From: Pseudoflavonifractor sp047637855
Lineage (GTDB): Bacteria; Bacillota; Clostridia; Oscillospirales; Oscillospiraceae
NCBI GenBank assembly: GCA_047637855.1
Contig: JBLJBF010000077.1
Coordinates: 1 to 6,110 of the forward strand
DNA length: 6,110 nucleotides
Reading direction: 5' to 3'
The translations under genes were made by a program, and so were the position numbers. The notes below the pieces were generated by a model that had not been told where the DNA came from, made no database searches, and saw only the letters and a program-made list of their open reading frames with translations. Positions 1 through 5,894 of this stretch are shown here, piece by piece. The stretch's first letter is position 1. Each line of letters opens with the position of its first letter.

Positions 1-95
1 CGCTCATCGAGTTTAACCGCTATAACGACAAGCGGCAGTTTGGTGCGGCGGGCAGCCCTGCCAACCAGAACGGAGGGGAAGAAGATGGGATCTAA
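1..95 (+). CDS. PTS system mannose/sorbose-family IIC subunit, C-terminal end only (partial)
   Basis: Reading frame 3 is open from the window edge to a TAA at 93-95 and gives about 30 residues ending in a hydrophilic, acidic tail (ending GGEEDGI). A polar cytoplasmic tail with Gly-Gly-Glu-Glu just before IID is typical of IIC subunits of mannose-family PTS permeases, because the IID ribosome binding site is encoded inside it. IIC would be the membrane channel that binds the sugar and works with IID. The stop lies 11 bases inside the IID gene, so the two are probably translationally coupled. No membrane segment or diagnostic motif falls within the visible part, so the call rests on position, frame and tail character. 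Confidence 0.72.
   Translation, partial: LIEFNRYNDKRQFGAAGSPANQNGGEEDGI
72..76 (+). promoter_or_regulatory. Ribosome binding site that sets the IID start
   Basis: GGAGG lies 8 bases before ATG 85 and inside the end of the IIC coding sequence, where it encodes the Gly-Gly of the IIC tail. It supports the start at 85 over the in-frame start at 40, which has no comparable site. Confidence 0.75.
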
Positions 96-879
96 GAAGG
101 TATTGAACAAGGGCGATATTACCAAGCTGGGCCTGATGTCTTCTTTCCTGCAGGCCAGCTTCAACTACGAACGGATGCAGTCCGGCGGCTACACCATGAG
201 CCAGCTTCCGGCCCTGAAGAAGATCTACAAGGACGATAAGGCGGGGCTGTCAGAGGCCATGACAGACAACCTGGAGTTTATCAACACCCACCCCAACCTG
301 GTGGGGTTCCTGCTGGGGCTGCTCATCTCCCTGGAGGAGGCCCACGAGAACCGCGGCACCATCCGGGGCCTGAAGATCGCCCTGTTTGGCCCCCTTGCCG
401 GCATTGGCGACGCCATCTTCTGGTTTACGCTGCTGCCCATCGTGGCGGGCATCTGCTCGTCCATGGCGATGGACGGCAACGTGCTGGGGCCCGTCATCTT
501 CTTCCTGGTCTATCTGGCCATCTGGATCCTGCGTATCGTCTGGACCCACCTGGGCTATAACCTGGGCGTTCGGGCCATCGACACGATCAAGGCCTACTCA
601 GGCATCATCTCCAAGTGCGCCACCATCCTGGGCATCACGGTCATCGGCGGGCTGATCGCGTCCTACGTGAGCATCAACGTCCTGGTGGAGATCCCGGTCA
701 ACGACGTTAAGACCGTTATGCTCCAGGCCGATTTCTTCGACAAGATTTTCCCCCGGATCCTGCCTCTGGCCTATACCTTCACCATGTTTACCCTCCTGCG
801 AAAGAAGGTCAGCCCCATCGTGCTCATCGCCGTGACCTTCGCGCTGTCTATCCTGCTCTCTTTCTTCGGGATTCTGTAG
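85..879 (+). CDS. PTS system mannose/fructose/sorbose-family IID subunit
   Basis: This is a membrane subunit of a mannose-family phosphotransferase permease. With IIC it forms the sugar channel, which imports the sugar as IIB phosphorylates it. The 264-residue length is normal for the family. Family signatures are visible: FNYERMQ at residues 26-32, THPNLVGF at 68-75, SLEEAHE at 82-88, and GPLAGIGDAIFW at 102-113. Hydrophobic segments lie at about 105-128, 135-155, 178-203 and 246-263, and the protein ends in the last one. I chose ATG 85 rather than an in-frame start at 40 because GGAGG at 72-76 sits 8 bases ahead of it and family members begin close to this point. The gene overlaps the IIC stop by 11 bases. 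Substrate cannot be read from IID. The downstream AgaS and aldolase genes suggest galactosamine or N-acetylgalactosamine; other sugars of this PTS family remain possible. Confidence 0.95.
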   Translation: MGSKKVLNKGDITKLGLMSSFLQASFNYERMQSGGYTMSQLPALKKIYKDDKAGLSEAMTDNLEFINTHPNLVGFLLGLLISLEEAHENRGTIRGLKIALFGPLAGIGDAIFWFTLLPIVAGICSSMAMDGNVLGPVIFFLVYLAIWILRIVWTHLGYNLGVRAIDTIKAYSGIISKCATILGITVIGGLIASYVSINVLVEIPVNDVKTVMLQADFFDKIFPRILPLAYTFTMFTLLRKKVSPIVLIAVTFALSILLSFFGIL

Positions 880-901
880 CTCCCCTAGTACGACGAAAAA
901 G

Positions 902-935
902 CAAGCGGGTCAGCAAGGCTGGCCCGTTTGTATTT
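902..935 (+). terminator. Hairpin after IID, probable terminator or attenuator inside the sugar cluster
   Basis: The arms at 902-914 and 918-930 can pair over 13 positions, 11 as Watson-Crick pairs and two as G-U wobbles, around a three-base AAG loop. The 3' arm ends in GTTTG and is followed by TATTT, a short, interrupted T-run. The A-rich stretch GAAAAAG just upstream (895-901) adds little extra pairing. The hairpin starts 22 bases after the IID stop. The stem is strong but the T-tract is imperfect, so partial termination is likely. It could lower expression of the downstream enzyme genes relative to the permease, or protect the 3' end of a processed permease transcript. Confidence 0.62.
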
Positions 936-990
936 CCCACCCCGTTTTTACGCTGGCACGAAGCGGCGCGGAGAATAGGAGACTGAAGAA

Positions 991-1827
991 ATGAAACTGT
1001 TTGTAAGTGATATGGACGGCACGCTGCTGCGCCGTGACGTGACCATCAGCCCGGAAAACCTGGATGCCATCGCCGCGCTGGAGAGCCGGGGCGTCACCTT
1101 CGCCATCGCCACAGGCCGCAGCTATGTTGACGCCCGTATCATCCTGGACCGGTTCGGTGTTCGGTGCCCCGTCGTGTGCAGCAACGGCGCGGCGGTGCGG
1201 GACGCGGACGGTGGGCTGGTCGCCAAGCGCACCATCCCTTTGGACGAGCTGGCCCGCCTGTGCGCCTATATGGATGAGCATGACATCTTCTACGGCATCA
1301 ACTCCACCTGGGACCTGAGTATGCTCCCGGACTGGGAGGCGCTGGTGGACGCCGAGGAGGGGGCCACGCCCGAGAAGCTGGCCTTTGTCAAGGAGCCGGT
1401 GCTCTCCCAGAGCGGCCTGCGTTTTGTCACCGGTTTCGCCTCCTTCCTGAGCGGGGAGGAGGACAGCTGCAGCATCTCCCTCGCCAGCACCGACCAGAAA
1501 AAGCTGGATGACCTCGCCGCGTTCGCCGCCCTGTCAGGCAAGGTGCACCTGATGGCCTCCGGGTTCAGCAGCCTGGAGATCACGCCGGCGGACTGCTCCA
1601 AGGCCAGCGGCCTGCGGGAGTTGGGTGAGACCTTGGGCATCGCCCTGGAAGAAATGGTCTCAATCGGGGATAACTATAACGACCTGGAAATGCTGCTGGA
1701 GACCGGGCGCTCCTTTGCCGTGGAAAACGCACCTGAGGATATTCGGGCCGCCTGCACCGGCGTTGTTCCGAGCTGCTATGAAAACGGCGTGGCATACGCC
1801 ATCTGCCGAGTACTGGAGGAGAAATAG
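991..1827 (+). CDS. Cof-type HAD-superfamily phosphatase (HAD-IIB)
   Basis: This is a probable cytoplasmic Mg-dependent sugar-phosphate or related phosphatase. All HAD motifs are present: DMDGT at residues 7-11 (nucleophile Asp7, acid/base Asp9), Thr41 in ATGRS, Lys204 in SKASGL, and GDNYNDLEML at 226-235 with the metal-binding Asp227 and Asp231. The cap between motifs II and III and the 278-residue length fit the Cof/YidA group. AGGAG at 977-981 is 9 bases before the ATG. The stop is followed after two bases by the AgaS start, so it is cotranscribed with the amino-sugar genes. Cof proteins have broad specificity and the natural substrate cannot be read from sequence. By context, it may dephosphorylate a sugar phosphate that accumulates in this pathway. 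No key residue is missing. Confidence 0.93.
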   Translation: MKLFVSDMDGTLLRRDVTISPENLDAIAALESRGVTFAIATGRSYVDARIILDRFGVRCPVVCSNGAAVRDADGGLVAKRTIPLDELARLCAYMDEHDIFYGINSTWDLSMLPDWEALVDAEEGATPEKLAFVKEPVLSQSGLRFVTGFASFLSGEEDSCSISLASTDQKKLDDLAAFAALSGKVHLMASGFSSLEITPADCSKASGLRELGETLGIALEEMVSIGDNYNDLEMLLETGRSFAVENAPEDIRAACTGVVPSCYENGVAYAICRVLEEK

Positions 1828-1829
1828 TC

Positions 1830-2999
1830 ATGTTTGGATACAGTGAAGAGGACCTGCACCGCCTGGGGGCGGAGCACACCGCACGGGAGATCGCCCAACA
1901 GCCGGAGGTATGGCATAAAACCTTGGCTTTGGTCGGGGACCGGGCGGACGAAATCAAGGCGTTCCTGGCCCGCAGCATCACGCCCGACACCCGCGTCATT
2001 CTGACCGGCGCGGGCACATCCTCCTACACGGCAGACCTGGCCCGTTACGGCGCGGCCGCCGTTCTGCCCTGCCAGGTGGAGTCCATTCCCACCACCAGTC
2101 TGGTGGCCAGCCCCCAGCTCTATCTGAAGCCCGAGACCCCCACGGTGCTCGTCTCCTTCGGGCGCTCGGGCAACAGCCCGGAGAGTATAGGCGCCTTTGA
2201 CCTGGTACAGGCGCACACCAGGCAGGTGAAGCACCTGGTCATCACCTGCGCGGCCGACGGCGCGCTGGCCCAGCGGGCCAGGAGTACTCCGGGCAGCTTC
2301 CTGCTCCTTCTGCCCGACGAGGCCAACGACCGGGGCTTTGCCATGACCAGTTCCTTCAGCTGTATGCTCCTCTCGGCCCTCCTCCTCTTTGATATCGACC
2401 GCCTGGCGGAGAACCGCGCCACGGTGGAGGCCCTCGCCGTCCAGGGACAGCGTCTGCTGGACGAGGACTGGGCGGGGATCAAGGAGCTGGCCGACGCCCG
2501 GCCCGAGCGGCTGGTCTACCTGGGCTCGGGCCCTCTGGCCGACCTGGGCAGGGAGCTGGCCCTGAAGAATATGGAGCTGTCCAACGGGCGCATCGTCTCG
2601 ATGAGCGAGAGCACCATGGGGTTCCGGCACGGACCCAAGACCATTGTGGACGACAAGACCCTGATCGTTGTGCTGGGCTCGGACAGCGCCTATACCCGGG
2701 CCTATGTCCGCGATATCACCGCCGAGCTCCACGGCGACCCCGGCACGCACAGGGTGGTGGGGATCACCTACGCGCCCGACCCGGAGCTTGCCGCCAATAC
2801 CGACCGGTACTTCTGCGTCGCGGGCGCGCCCATGCCCGAGTATTACGCCTGCCTCAACTACGCGCTCTACGGGCAGATGCTGGGGCTTTTCAACTCCATC
2901 GCCATCGGCAATCAGCCCGATAATCCCAACCCCAGCGGGGTGGTAAACCGGGTGGTCAAGGGGGTCACCCTCTATCCCTACGGGGAAGGGGCGCTGTGA
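1830..2999 (+). CDS. agaS: AgaS-family SIS-domain aminosugar-phosphate isomerase/deaminase
   Basis: The protein has two sugar isomerase (SIS) domains. AgaS in E. coli converts galactosamine-6-phosphate to tagatose-6-phosphate with release of ammonia, in the cytoplasm. Visible family motifs are LTGAGTSS at residues 58-65, SFGRSGNSPES at 109-119 (phosphosugar-binding serines), DRGFAMTSS at 167-175, LVYLGSG at 228-234, GFRHGPK at 264-270 followed by VDD, and a C-terminal NPSGVVNRVVKGV at 367-379 before the end. These match the E. coli AgaS pattern as I recall it, over the full length (389 residues against about 384). GGAGGAG at 1815-1821 is 8 bases before the ATG. The PTS genes and the tagatose-type aldolase nearby fit this role. 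A related SIS isomerase acting on another amino or glycated sugar phosphate is the main alternative, and the substrate is inferred. Confidence 0.92.
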   Translation: MFGYSEEDLHRLGAEHTAREIAQQPEVWHKTLALVGDRADEIKAFLARSITPDTRVILTGAGTSSYTADLARYGAAAVLPCQVESIPTTSLVASPQLYLKPETPTVLVSFGRSGNSPESIGAFDLVQAHTRQVKHLVITCAADGALAQRARSTPGSFLLLLPDEANDRGFAMTSSFSCMLLSALLLFDIDRLAENRATVEALAVQGQRLLDEDWAGIKELADARPERLVYLGSGPLADLGRELALKNMELSNGRIVSMSESTMGFRHGPKTIVDDKTLIVVLGSDSAYTRAYVRDITAELHGDPGTHRVVGITYAPDPELAANTDRYFCVAGAPMPEYYACLNYALYGQMLGLFNSIAIGNQPDNPNPSGVVNRVVKGVTLYPYGEGAL

Positions 3000-3430
3000 T
3001 GATCTCCATCATACTCACCGGCCACGGAAGCTTTGCCGAGGGGCTGTTCAGCGCGGCCAAGCTCATCACCGGCCAGACCAATGCCATCACCTGCGTCGCT
3101 TTCCCCGAGACCGACAGCACCGAGGACCTCGGACGCAACCTGCGCGCCGCCATTGACGCCGCCGAGGGCGAGGTGTTGGTTCTGGCGGATATGGCGGGAG
3201 GTTCGCCCTTTAAAGAGGCGGTGCTCCTGCGCGCCGCCATGCCCGAGCGTCGGATAGAGGTGGTCTCGGGCGTCAACGCGCCCATGGTAATCTCCGCTCT
3301 GCTGGAGCGGGACGGGGAGCGGCTGGACAGCCTTCTCCCCACCCTGCTGGAAGGGGCGAAATTCTCGGTCAGGCAGTATATTCCCGGCGTGCCGGTCACT
3401 CTGCCCGACGACGGGGATGACGGTATTTAA
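2999..3430 (+). CDS. PTS system mannose-family IIA subunit
   Basis: This is the soluble phosphocarrier that takes phosphate from HPr and passes it to IIB. It has 143 residues, the usual size of a free-standing IIA domain. The phosphorylated histidine is His9 in ILTGHGSFAEG, at the normal position. The conserved LADMAGGSPF lies at 62-71, with Asp64 beside the active site, and VSGVNAPM at 89-96 also fits the family. ATG 2999 shares one base with the AgaS stop (TGATG). A GTG three bases earlier would add one Met; I prefer the ATG because family members start directly with Met-Ile before the first strand. There is no fused IIB domain, so IIB must be separate. The Asp-rich C-terminal tail (PDDGDDG) is unremarkable. 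It lies two genes away from IID, apart from the rest of the permease. Confidence 0.94.
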   Translation: MISIILTGHGSFAEGLFSAAKLITGQTNAITCVAFPETDSTEDLGRNLRAAIDAAEGEVLVLADMAGGSPFKEAVLLRAAMPERRIEVVSGVNAPMVISALLERDGERLDSLLPTLLEGAKFSVRQYIPGVPVTLPDDGDDGI

Positions 3431-3435
3431 GGAGG
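3429..3435 (+). promoter_or_regulatory. Strong ribosome binding site of the aldolase gene
   Basis: AAGGAGG overlaps the IIA stop codon and lies 7 bases before ATG 3443. It is close to a full anti-16S match and the strongest site in the operon, in keeping with a need for abundant aldolase. Confidence 0.7.
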
Positions 3436-3442
3436 AGTCACT

Positions 3443-4291
3443 ATGCCATTGGTAACAACGAAAAAAATGCTGGAGGACGCCCGGGAAAACGGCTATGCCG
3501 TAGGGGCCTTTAACGTTGAAAACCTGGAGATGGTCATGGCGGTGGTGGCCGCCGCCGAGGAGCTGCGCGCCCCCGTCATTCTCCAGACCACCCCATCCAC
3601 CGTGCGCTACAGCTCTCTGGACTACCTCGAGGCGATGGTAGAGGTTGCCGCGCGCAGGGCTGACGTGCCTGTGGCCATCCATCTGGACCACGGCGAGAGC
3701 TTTGATATGGCCATGGCCGCCCTCAGGGCCGGATACACCTCCATCATGATCGACGGCTCCCACAGTGTCTTTGAGGAGAACCTCGCCCTCACCCTCCGGG
3801 TGGCCGAGGCGGCCCACGCCATGGGCGTGCCCGTGGAGGCCGAGCTGGGCAAGGTGGGCGGCAAGGAGGACGACACCGACGGCGGCGACGGCGGCTACAC
3901 GGTCCCGTCCGAGGCCGCCGAGTTTACAGCGCGCACCGGCGTGGACTTCCTGGCGGTGGCCATCGGCACCGCCCACGGGGTCTATAAGGGGATTCCCCGG
4001 CTGGACGTGGACCGCCTTTCCCAGATCGCCGCGCTGGTGGACATTCCTCTGGTACTCCACGGCGCTTCCGGTGTGCCTGACGACGCGGTGAGGGACTGCA
4101 TCTCCCGCGGCGTGGCCAAGGTGAACTTTGCCACCGAGCTGCGTATCGCCTACTCCGACGGCGTCAAGGCCGCCTTGTCCAAGGACCCCGGGGTCTTTGA
4201 CCCCAAAAAGTACGGCAAGGCCGGCATGGCCGAGGTCACGCGGGCAGTCAAGGCAAAAATTACCCTCTGCGGCTCCGCGGGAAAAGGATAA
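3443..4291 (+). CDS. Class II aldolase, tagatose-1,6-bisphosphate type (KbaY/GatY-like)
   Basis: This is a zinc-dependent cytoplasmic aldolase that would split tagatose-1,6-bisphosphate to glyceraldehyde-3-phosphate and dihydroxyacetone phosphate. Of 282 residues, catalytic Asp82 and zinc ligand His83 are in HLDHG (80-84), Glu134 is in EAELG, and zinc ligands His178 (GTAHG) and His206 (LHGAS) are in place. The flexible EDD loop at 142-144 is Gly/Asp rich. GTAHG, LHGAS and a C-terminal KITLCGSA resemble GatY/KbaY, whereas fructose-bisphosphate aldolases I recall carry GSVHG and LHGG. That, with AgaS upstream, favours the tagatose enzyme. Fructose-bisphosphate aldolase is the alternative, since the two subfamilies differ by few residues. 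No GatZ/KbaZ-like partner follows. It is the last gene before a strong terminator. Confidence 0.9.
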   Translation: MPLVTTKKMLEDARENGYAVGAFNVENLEMVMAVVAAAEELRAPVILQTTPSTVRYSSLDYLEAMVEVAARRADVPVAIHLDHGESFDMAMAALRAGYTSIMIDGSHSVFEENLALTLRVAEAAHAMGVPVEAELGKVGGKEDDTDGGDGGYTVPSEAAEFTARTGVDFLAVAIGTAHGVYKGIPRLDVDRLSQIAALVDIPLVLHGASGVPDDAVRDCISRGVAKVNFATELRIAYSDGVKAALSKDPGVFDPKKYGKAGMAEVTRAVKAKITLCGSAGKG

Positions 4292-4300
4292 CACAAAGGG

Positions 4301-4339
4301 AAAAAGGGCCGTTCTGCTATGGCAGAACGGCCCTTTTTT
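4301..4339. terminator. Strong bidirectional intrinsic terminator between convergent units
   Basis: Perfect inverted arms at 4306-4317 and 4322-4333 (GGGCCGTTCTGC and its complement) enclose a TATG loop. Flanking A5 at 4301-4305 and T6 at 4334-4339 extend the pairing and give a T-run on each strand. It starts 10 bases after the aldolase stop and ends the plus-strand sugar operon. On the minus strand it lies about 90 bases beyond the lipoprotein stop and probably ends that unit too. Confidence 0.93.
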
Positions 4340-4359
4340 GCATGGTCCGGACTATCGAG

Positions 4360-4386
4360 GGGGCCGTCCCCGCAGAGGACGGCCCC
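4360..4386. repeat. Second intergenic inverted repeat without a T-run
   Basis: Ten perfectly paired bases (GGGGCCGTCC at 4360-4369 and its complement at 4377-4386) surround a seven-base loop. Neither side has a T-tract, so it is not a standard intrinsic terminator. Its arm shares GGGCCGT with the arm of the terminator just upstream. It lies in the 138-base gap between convergent genes, in the 3' untranslated region of the minus-strand lipoprotein transcript, where it could block exonucleases or slow polymerase. The eight-base palindrome GTCCGGAC at 4345-4352 lies between the two hairpins. I see no gene in 4292-4429. Confidence 0.6.
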
Positions 4387-4429
4387 AGACATCTCGGCGA
4401 TATATGGATCACTTTTTGCAGGCGCCTTC

Positions 4430-5248
4430 TCAGACGCCGCCCACCGTCTCGATCGCATAACCCGAGAGGGTAAAGCCCGCCCCGTCATACCGCAGCCGGG
4501 CCGTGAGGGTGGCCGCGTCATAGACGGCGCTACTTCCGTCGAGCGCCAGCTGCAGGCCGAAGATGACCACATAGCCGCCCCTCTCCTGCCGGAAGAAGAC
4601 CAGGTTCCCAATAGGGGCCAGGCCCAGCGGGTCGGCGTGCCCCTCATACCACAGCCGGTCGGTGCTGCCCGGCGCCGTCAGGGTGACATAGCCGTCTTTG
4701 TAGCCGTAGGACACCAGCCCCTCCAGCATGGGGGCAAATTCCGCCCTGGTAAAGGGGTGGTCGGTCCAGGTTTTTCCGTCCCACTCGTAGATGTGCAGCT
4801 CATAGACGATGTCGCCGTCGGTATCCTCCACCAGATACTTCACGGTCAGCTCGTTTTCCCCGTCACCGTCTACATCAGCCCAGCTGAGCTCGGGCAAGGT
4901 GTGCCGGGCTGTGGCATAGGTCTGGGGAAAGAACTGGAGATAGTCCCCCTTGCGCAGCAGTATCCCCGCCGTGGGGTCCCCGTCGCCGTAGAGGCCGATG
5001 CCGGCCTCGGGGAGAAGGGCCAGGCACACGGGGCCGTCCACGCTGGAGATGTTCCCGGCGGGCTCTACCTCGGTGGGGAGATCGGCCGCCGCCCGGCCCT
5101 CCCACCAGAGCTTTTCCGGCGCGGCGCTGGGTGCGGAGGACTCCGCCTTCTCCATCATCCCGGCGGGGGAGGAGGCGGCGTCGCCCGTGGGCGCGCTGCA
5201 GCCGGACAGCAGCAAGGCCAGCGCCAGAAGAAGAAATCGCTTTTTCAT
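4430..5248 (-). CDS. Putative secreted lipoprotein with EF-hand-like Asp-rich loop, function unknown
   Basis: I do not recognise a named family. The N-terminus is a clear lipoprotein signal: Lys-Lys-Arg at 2-4, a Leu/Ala-rich stretch at 5-14, and the lipobox LSGC with the lipidated Cys17. An Ala/Ser/Pro-rich linker covers about 18-45, and the mature domain would be anchored outside the membrane. The middle holds DVDGDGENEL at 125-134, which has the DxDxDG spacing of EF-hand or FG-GAP/VCBS-like calcium loops, and a second DTDGD at 142-146. Alternating polar and hydrophobic stretches with WEG and YEWDGKTW motifs suggest beta structure. AAAGGAG at 5254-5260 precedes the ATG, which overlaps the acetyltransferase stop by four bases (ATGA), so the two are coupled. 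Calcium binding is inferred. The 272-residue gene is intact. Confidence 0.88.
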   Translation of the reverse strand: MKKRFLLLALALLLSGCSAPTGDAASSPAGMMEKAESSAPSAAPEKLWWEGRAAADLPTEVEPAGNISSVDGPVCLALLPEAGIGLYGDGDPTAGILLRKGDYLQFFPQTYATARHTLPELSWADVDGDGENELTVKYLVEDTDGDIVYELHIYEWDGKTWTDHPFTRAEFAPMLEGLVSYGYKDGYVTLTAPGSTDRLWYEGHADPLGLAPIGNLVFFRQERGGYVVIFGLQLALDGSSAVYDAATLTARLRYDGAGFTLSGYAIETVGGV

Positions 5249-5805
5249 GTGAGCTCCTTTACGTACCGCAGATCCACACAGACCGCGTCGGGCGGGAAGG
5301 GGATGTCGGCCGTGCTGCCGTCCCAGACAAATCCGTGGGCGGCGTAGAAGCGCCGGGCCTTCTCGTTCTCCCGCAGAACGAACACAAAGGCGCTGGGGTG
5401 TCCCGCCTCCCGGAGACGGCGCACCGCCTCCTCGAAGAGGATGCCGCCGTACCCCCGGCTCCGCTCCTGCGGGTGCGTGTAGAAGGAGACGATCTCTCCC
5501 CAGTTTTCATACCCCCGGGAGTCGAACGTGCAGACCGACCCGGCGTTGAGGTTCTCCACCCGGGCGGGGCCGTAGTTGACACAGGCCACCGGAGTGTTTT
5601 CCCTGTAAAGGAGAAGACCATGACAGCGCCCGGTCTCATAGTCGTCCCGGAAGAATTTCACCCAGCGGTCGTCGGTGATCTCGCGCGCCATATAGTCGTC
5701 GGGCACATAGCCCGCATACGTGTCTCGCCAGCCCAGCGCGTGGATGAGGCTCATGGACTCAAAATGCTCGGGCCTGCAGGCGTTGACAAGCTGTAACTGC
5801 TCCAT
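5245..5805 (-). CDS. GNAT-family N-acetyltransferase
   Basis: This is a cytoplasmic acetyl-CoA-dependent N-acetyltransferase of 186 residues with unknown acceptor. The N-terminal HALGWRDTYAGYVPDDYM at 22-39 is a common GNAT helix-1 pattern. Motif A spans about 104-125: strand GEIVSFYTHP followed by the acetyl-CoA pyrophosphate loop ERSRGYGG at 114-121, which fits RxxGxG. Motif B is ENEKARRFYAAHGF at 146-159, with the usual tyrosine at 154. GGAGGA at 5812-5817 is well spaced before the ATG. The stop overlaps the lipoprotein start in an ATGA, making a two-gene unit. The acceptor could be an amino acid, peptide, polyamine or antibiotic, and nothing in the sequence decides between them. I see no link to the sugar operon, which runs on the other strand. 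Confidence 0.93.
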   Translation of the reverse strand: MEQLQLVNACRPEHFESMSLIHALGWRDTYAGYVPDDYMAREITDDRWVKFFRDDYETGRCHGLLLYRENTPVACVNYGPARVENLNAGSVCTFDSRGYENWGEIVSFYTHPQERSRGYGGILFEEAVRRLREAGHPSAFVFVLRENEKARRFYAAHGFVWDGSTADIPFPPDAVCVDLRYVKELT

Positions 5806-5840
5806 ACAATTTCCTCCGCATCCTGAGCTGACGAAACACG

Positions 5841-5856
5841 CGCGCCAAGCGGCGCG
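5841..5856 (-). other. Small GC hairpin in the gap upstream of the acetyltransferase gene
   Basis: CGCGCC and GGCGCG pair over six bases around a four-base loop. Read on the minus strand it is followed by CGTGTTTCG, a poor T-run, 39 bases after the stop of the activase-like gene. It may be a weak terminator for that gene, or simply GC-rich chance pairing. The acetyltransferase promoter would have to lie in this 89-base gap, unless the three minus-strand genes are cotranscribed. I find no convincing -35/-10 pair there. Confidence 0.3.
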
Positions 5857-5894
5857 TCACAAGCGTTTTGGCCGGAGCCAGAACCTTGGCCCGT

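Noticed and set aside
40..84. Upstream in-frame start for the IID gene
   Set aside because: It has no ribosome binding site at the right distance and would lie deep in the IIC coding end. GGAGG at 72-76 is correctly placed for ATG 85.
947..976. Possible promoter before the HAD gene: TTTACG and GAGAAT with 18-base spacing
   Set aside because: Each box matches only 4 of 6 consensus bases. The implied transcription start near 983 would fall after the ribosome binding site at 977-981, so it could not give a translatable leader.
1776..2750. Long open frame on the minus strand opposite agaS (324 codons)
   Set aside because: It lies wholly opposite the well-supported agaS and HAD genes. It is low in family-like motifs and is explained by the GC-rich codon bias that keeps opposite frames open.
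2978..4294. Very long open frame on the minus strand opposite IIA and the aldolase gene (438 codons)
   Set aside because: It mirrors two genes with complete catalytic motifs. The product is His/Gly/Val rich with no recognisable domain, as expected of an antisense frame in GC-rich DNA.
4319..5347. Plus-strand open frame through the terminator and opposite the lipoprotein gene (342 codons)
   Set aside because: Its start lies inside the bidirectional terminator and it runs antisense to the lipoprotein, whose signal peptide, lipobox and ribosome binding site are clear.
5131..5796. Plus-strand open frame opposite the acetyltransferase gene (221 codons)
   Set aside because: The GNAT reading on the minus strand has motifs A and B and a good ribosome binding site. 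The plus-strand product begins with a low-complexity Arg-rich stretch and has no family features.
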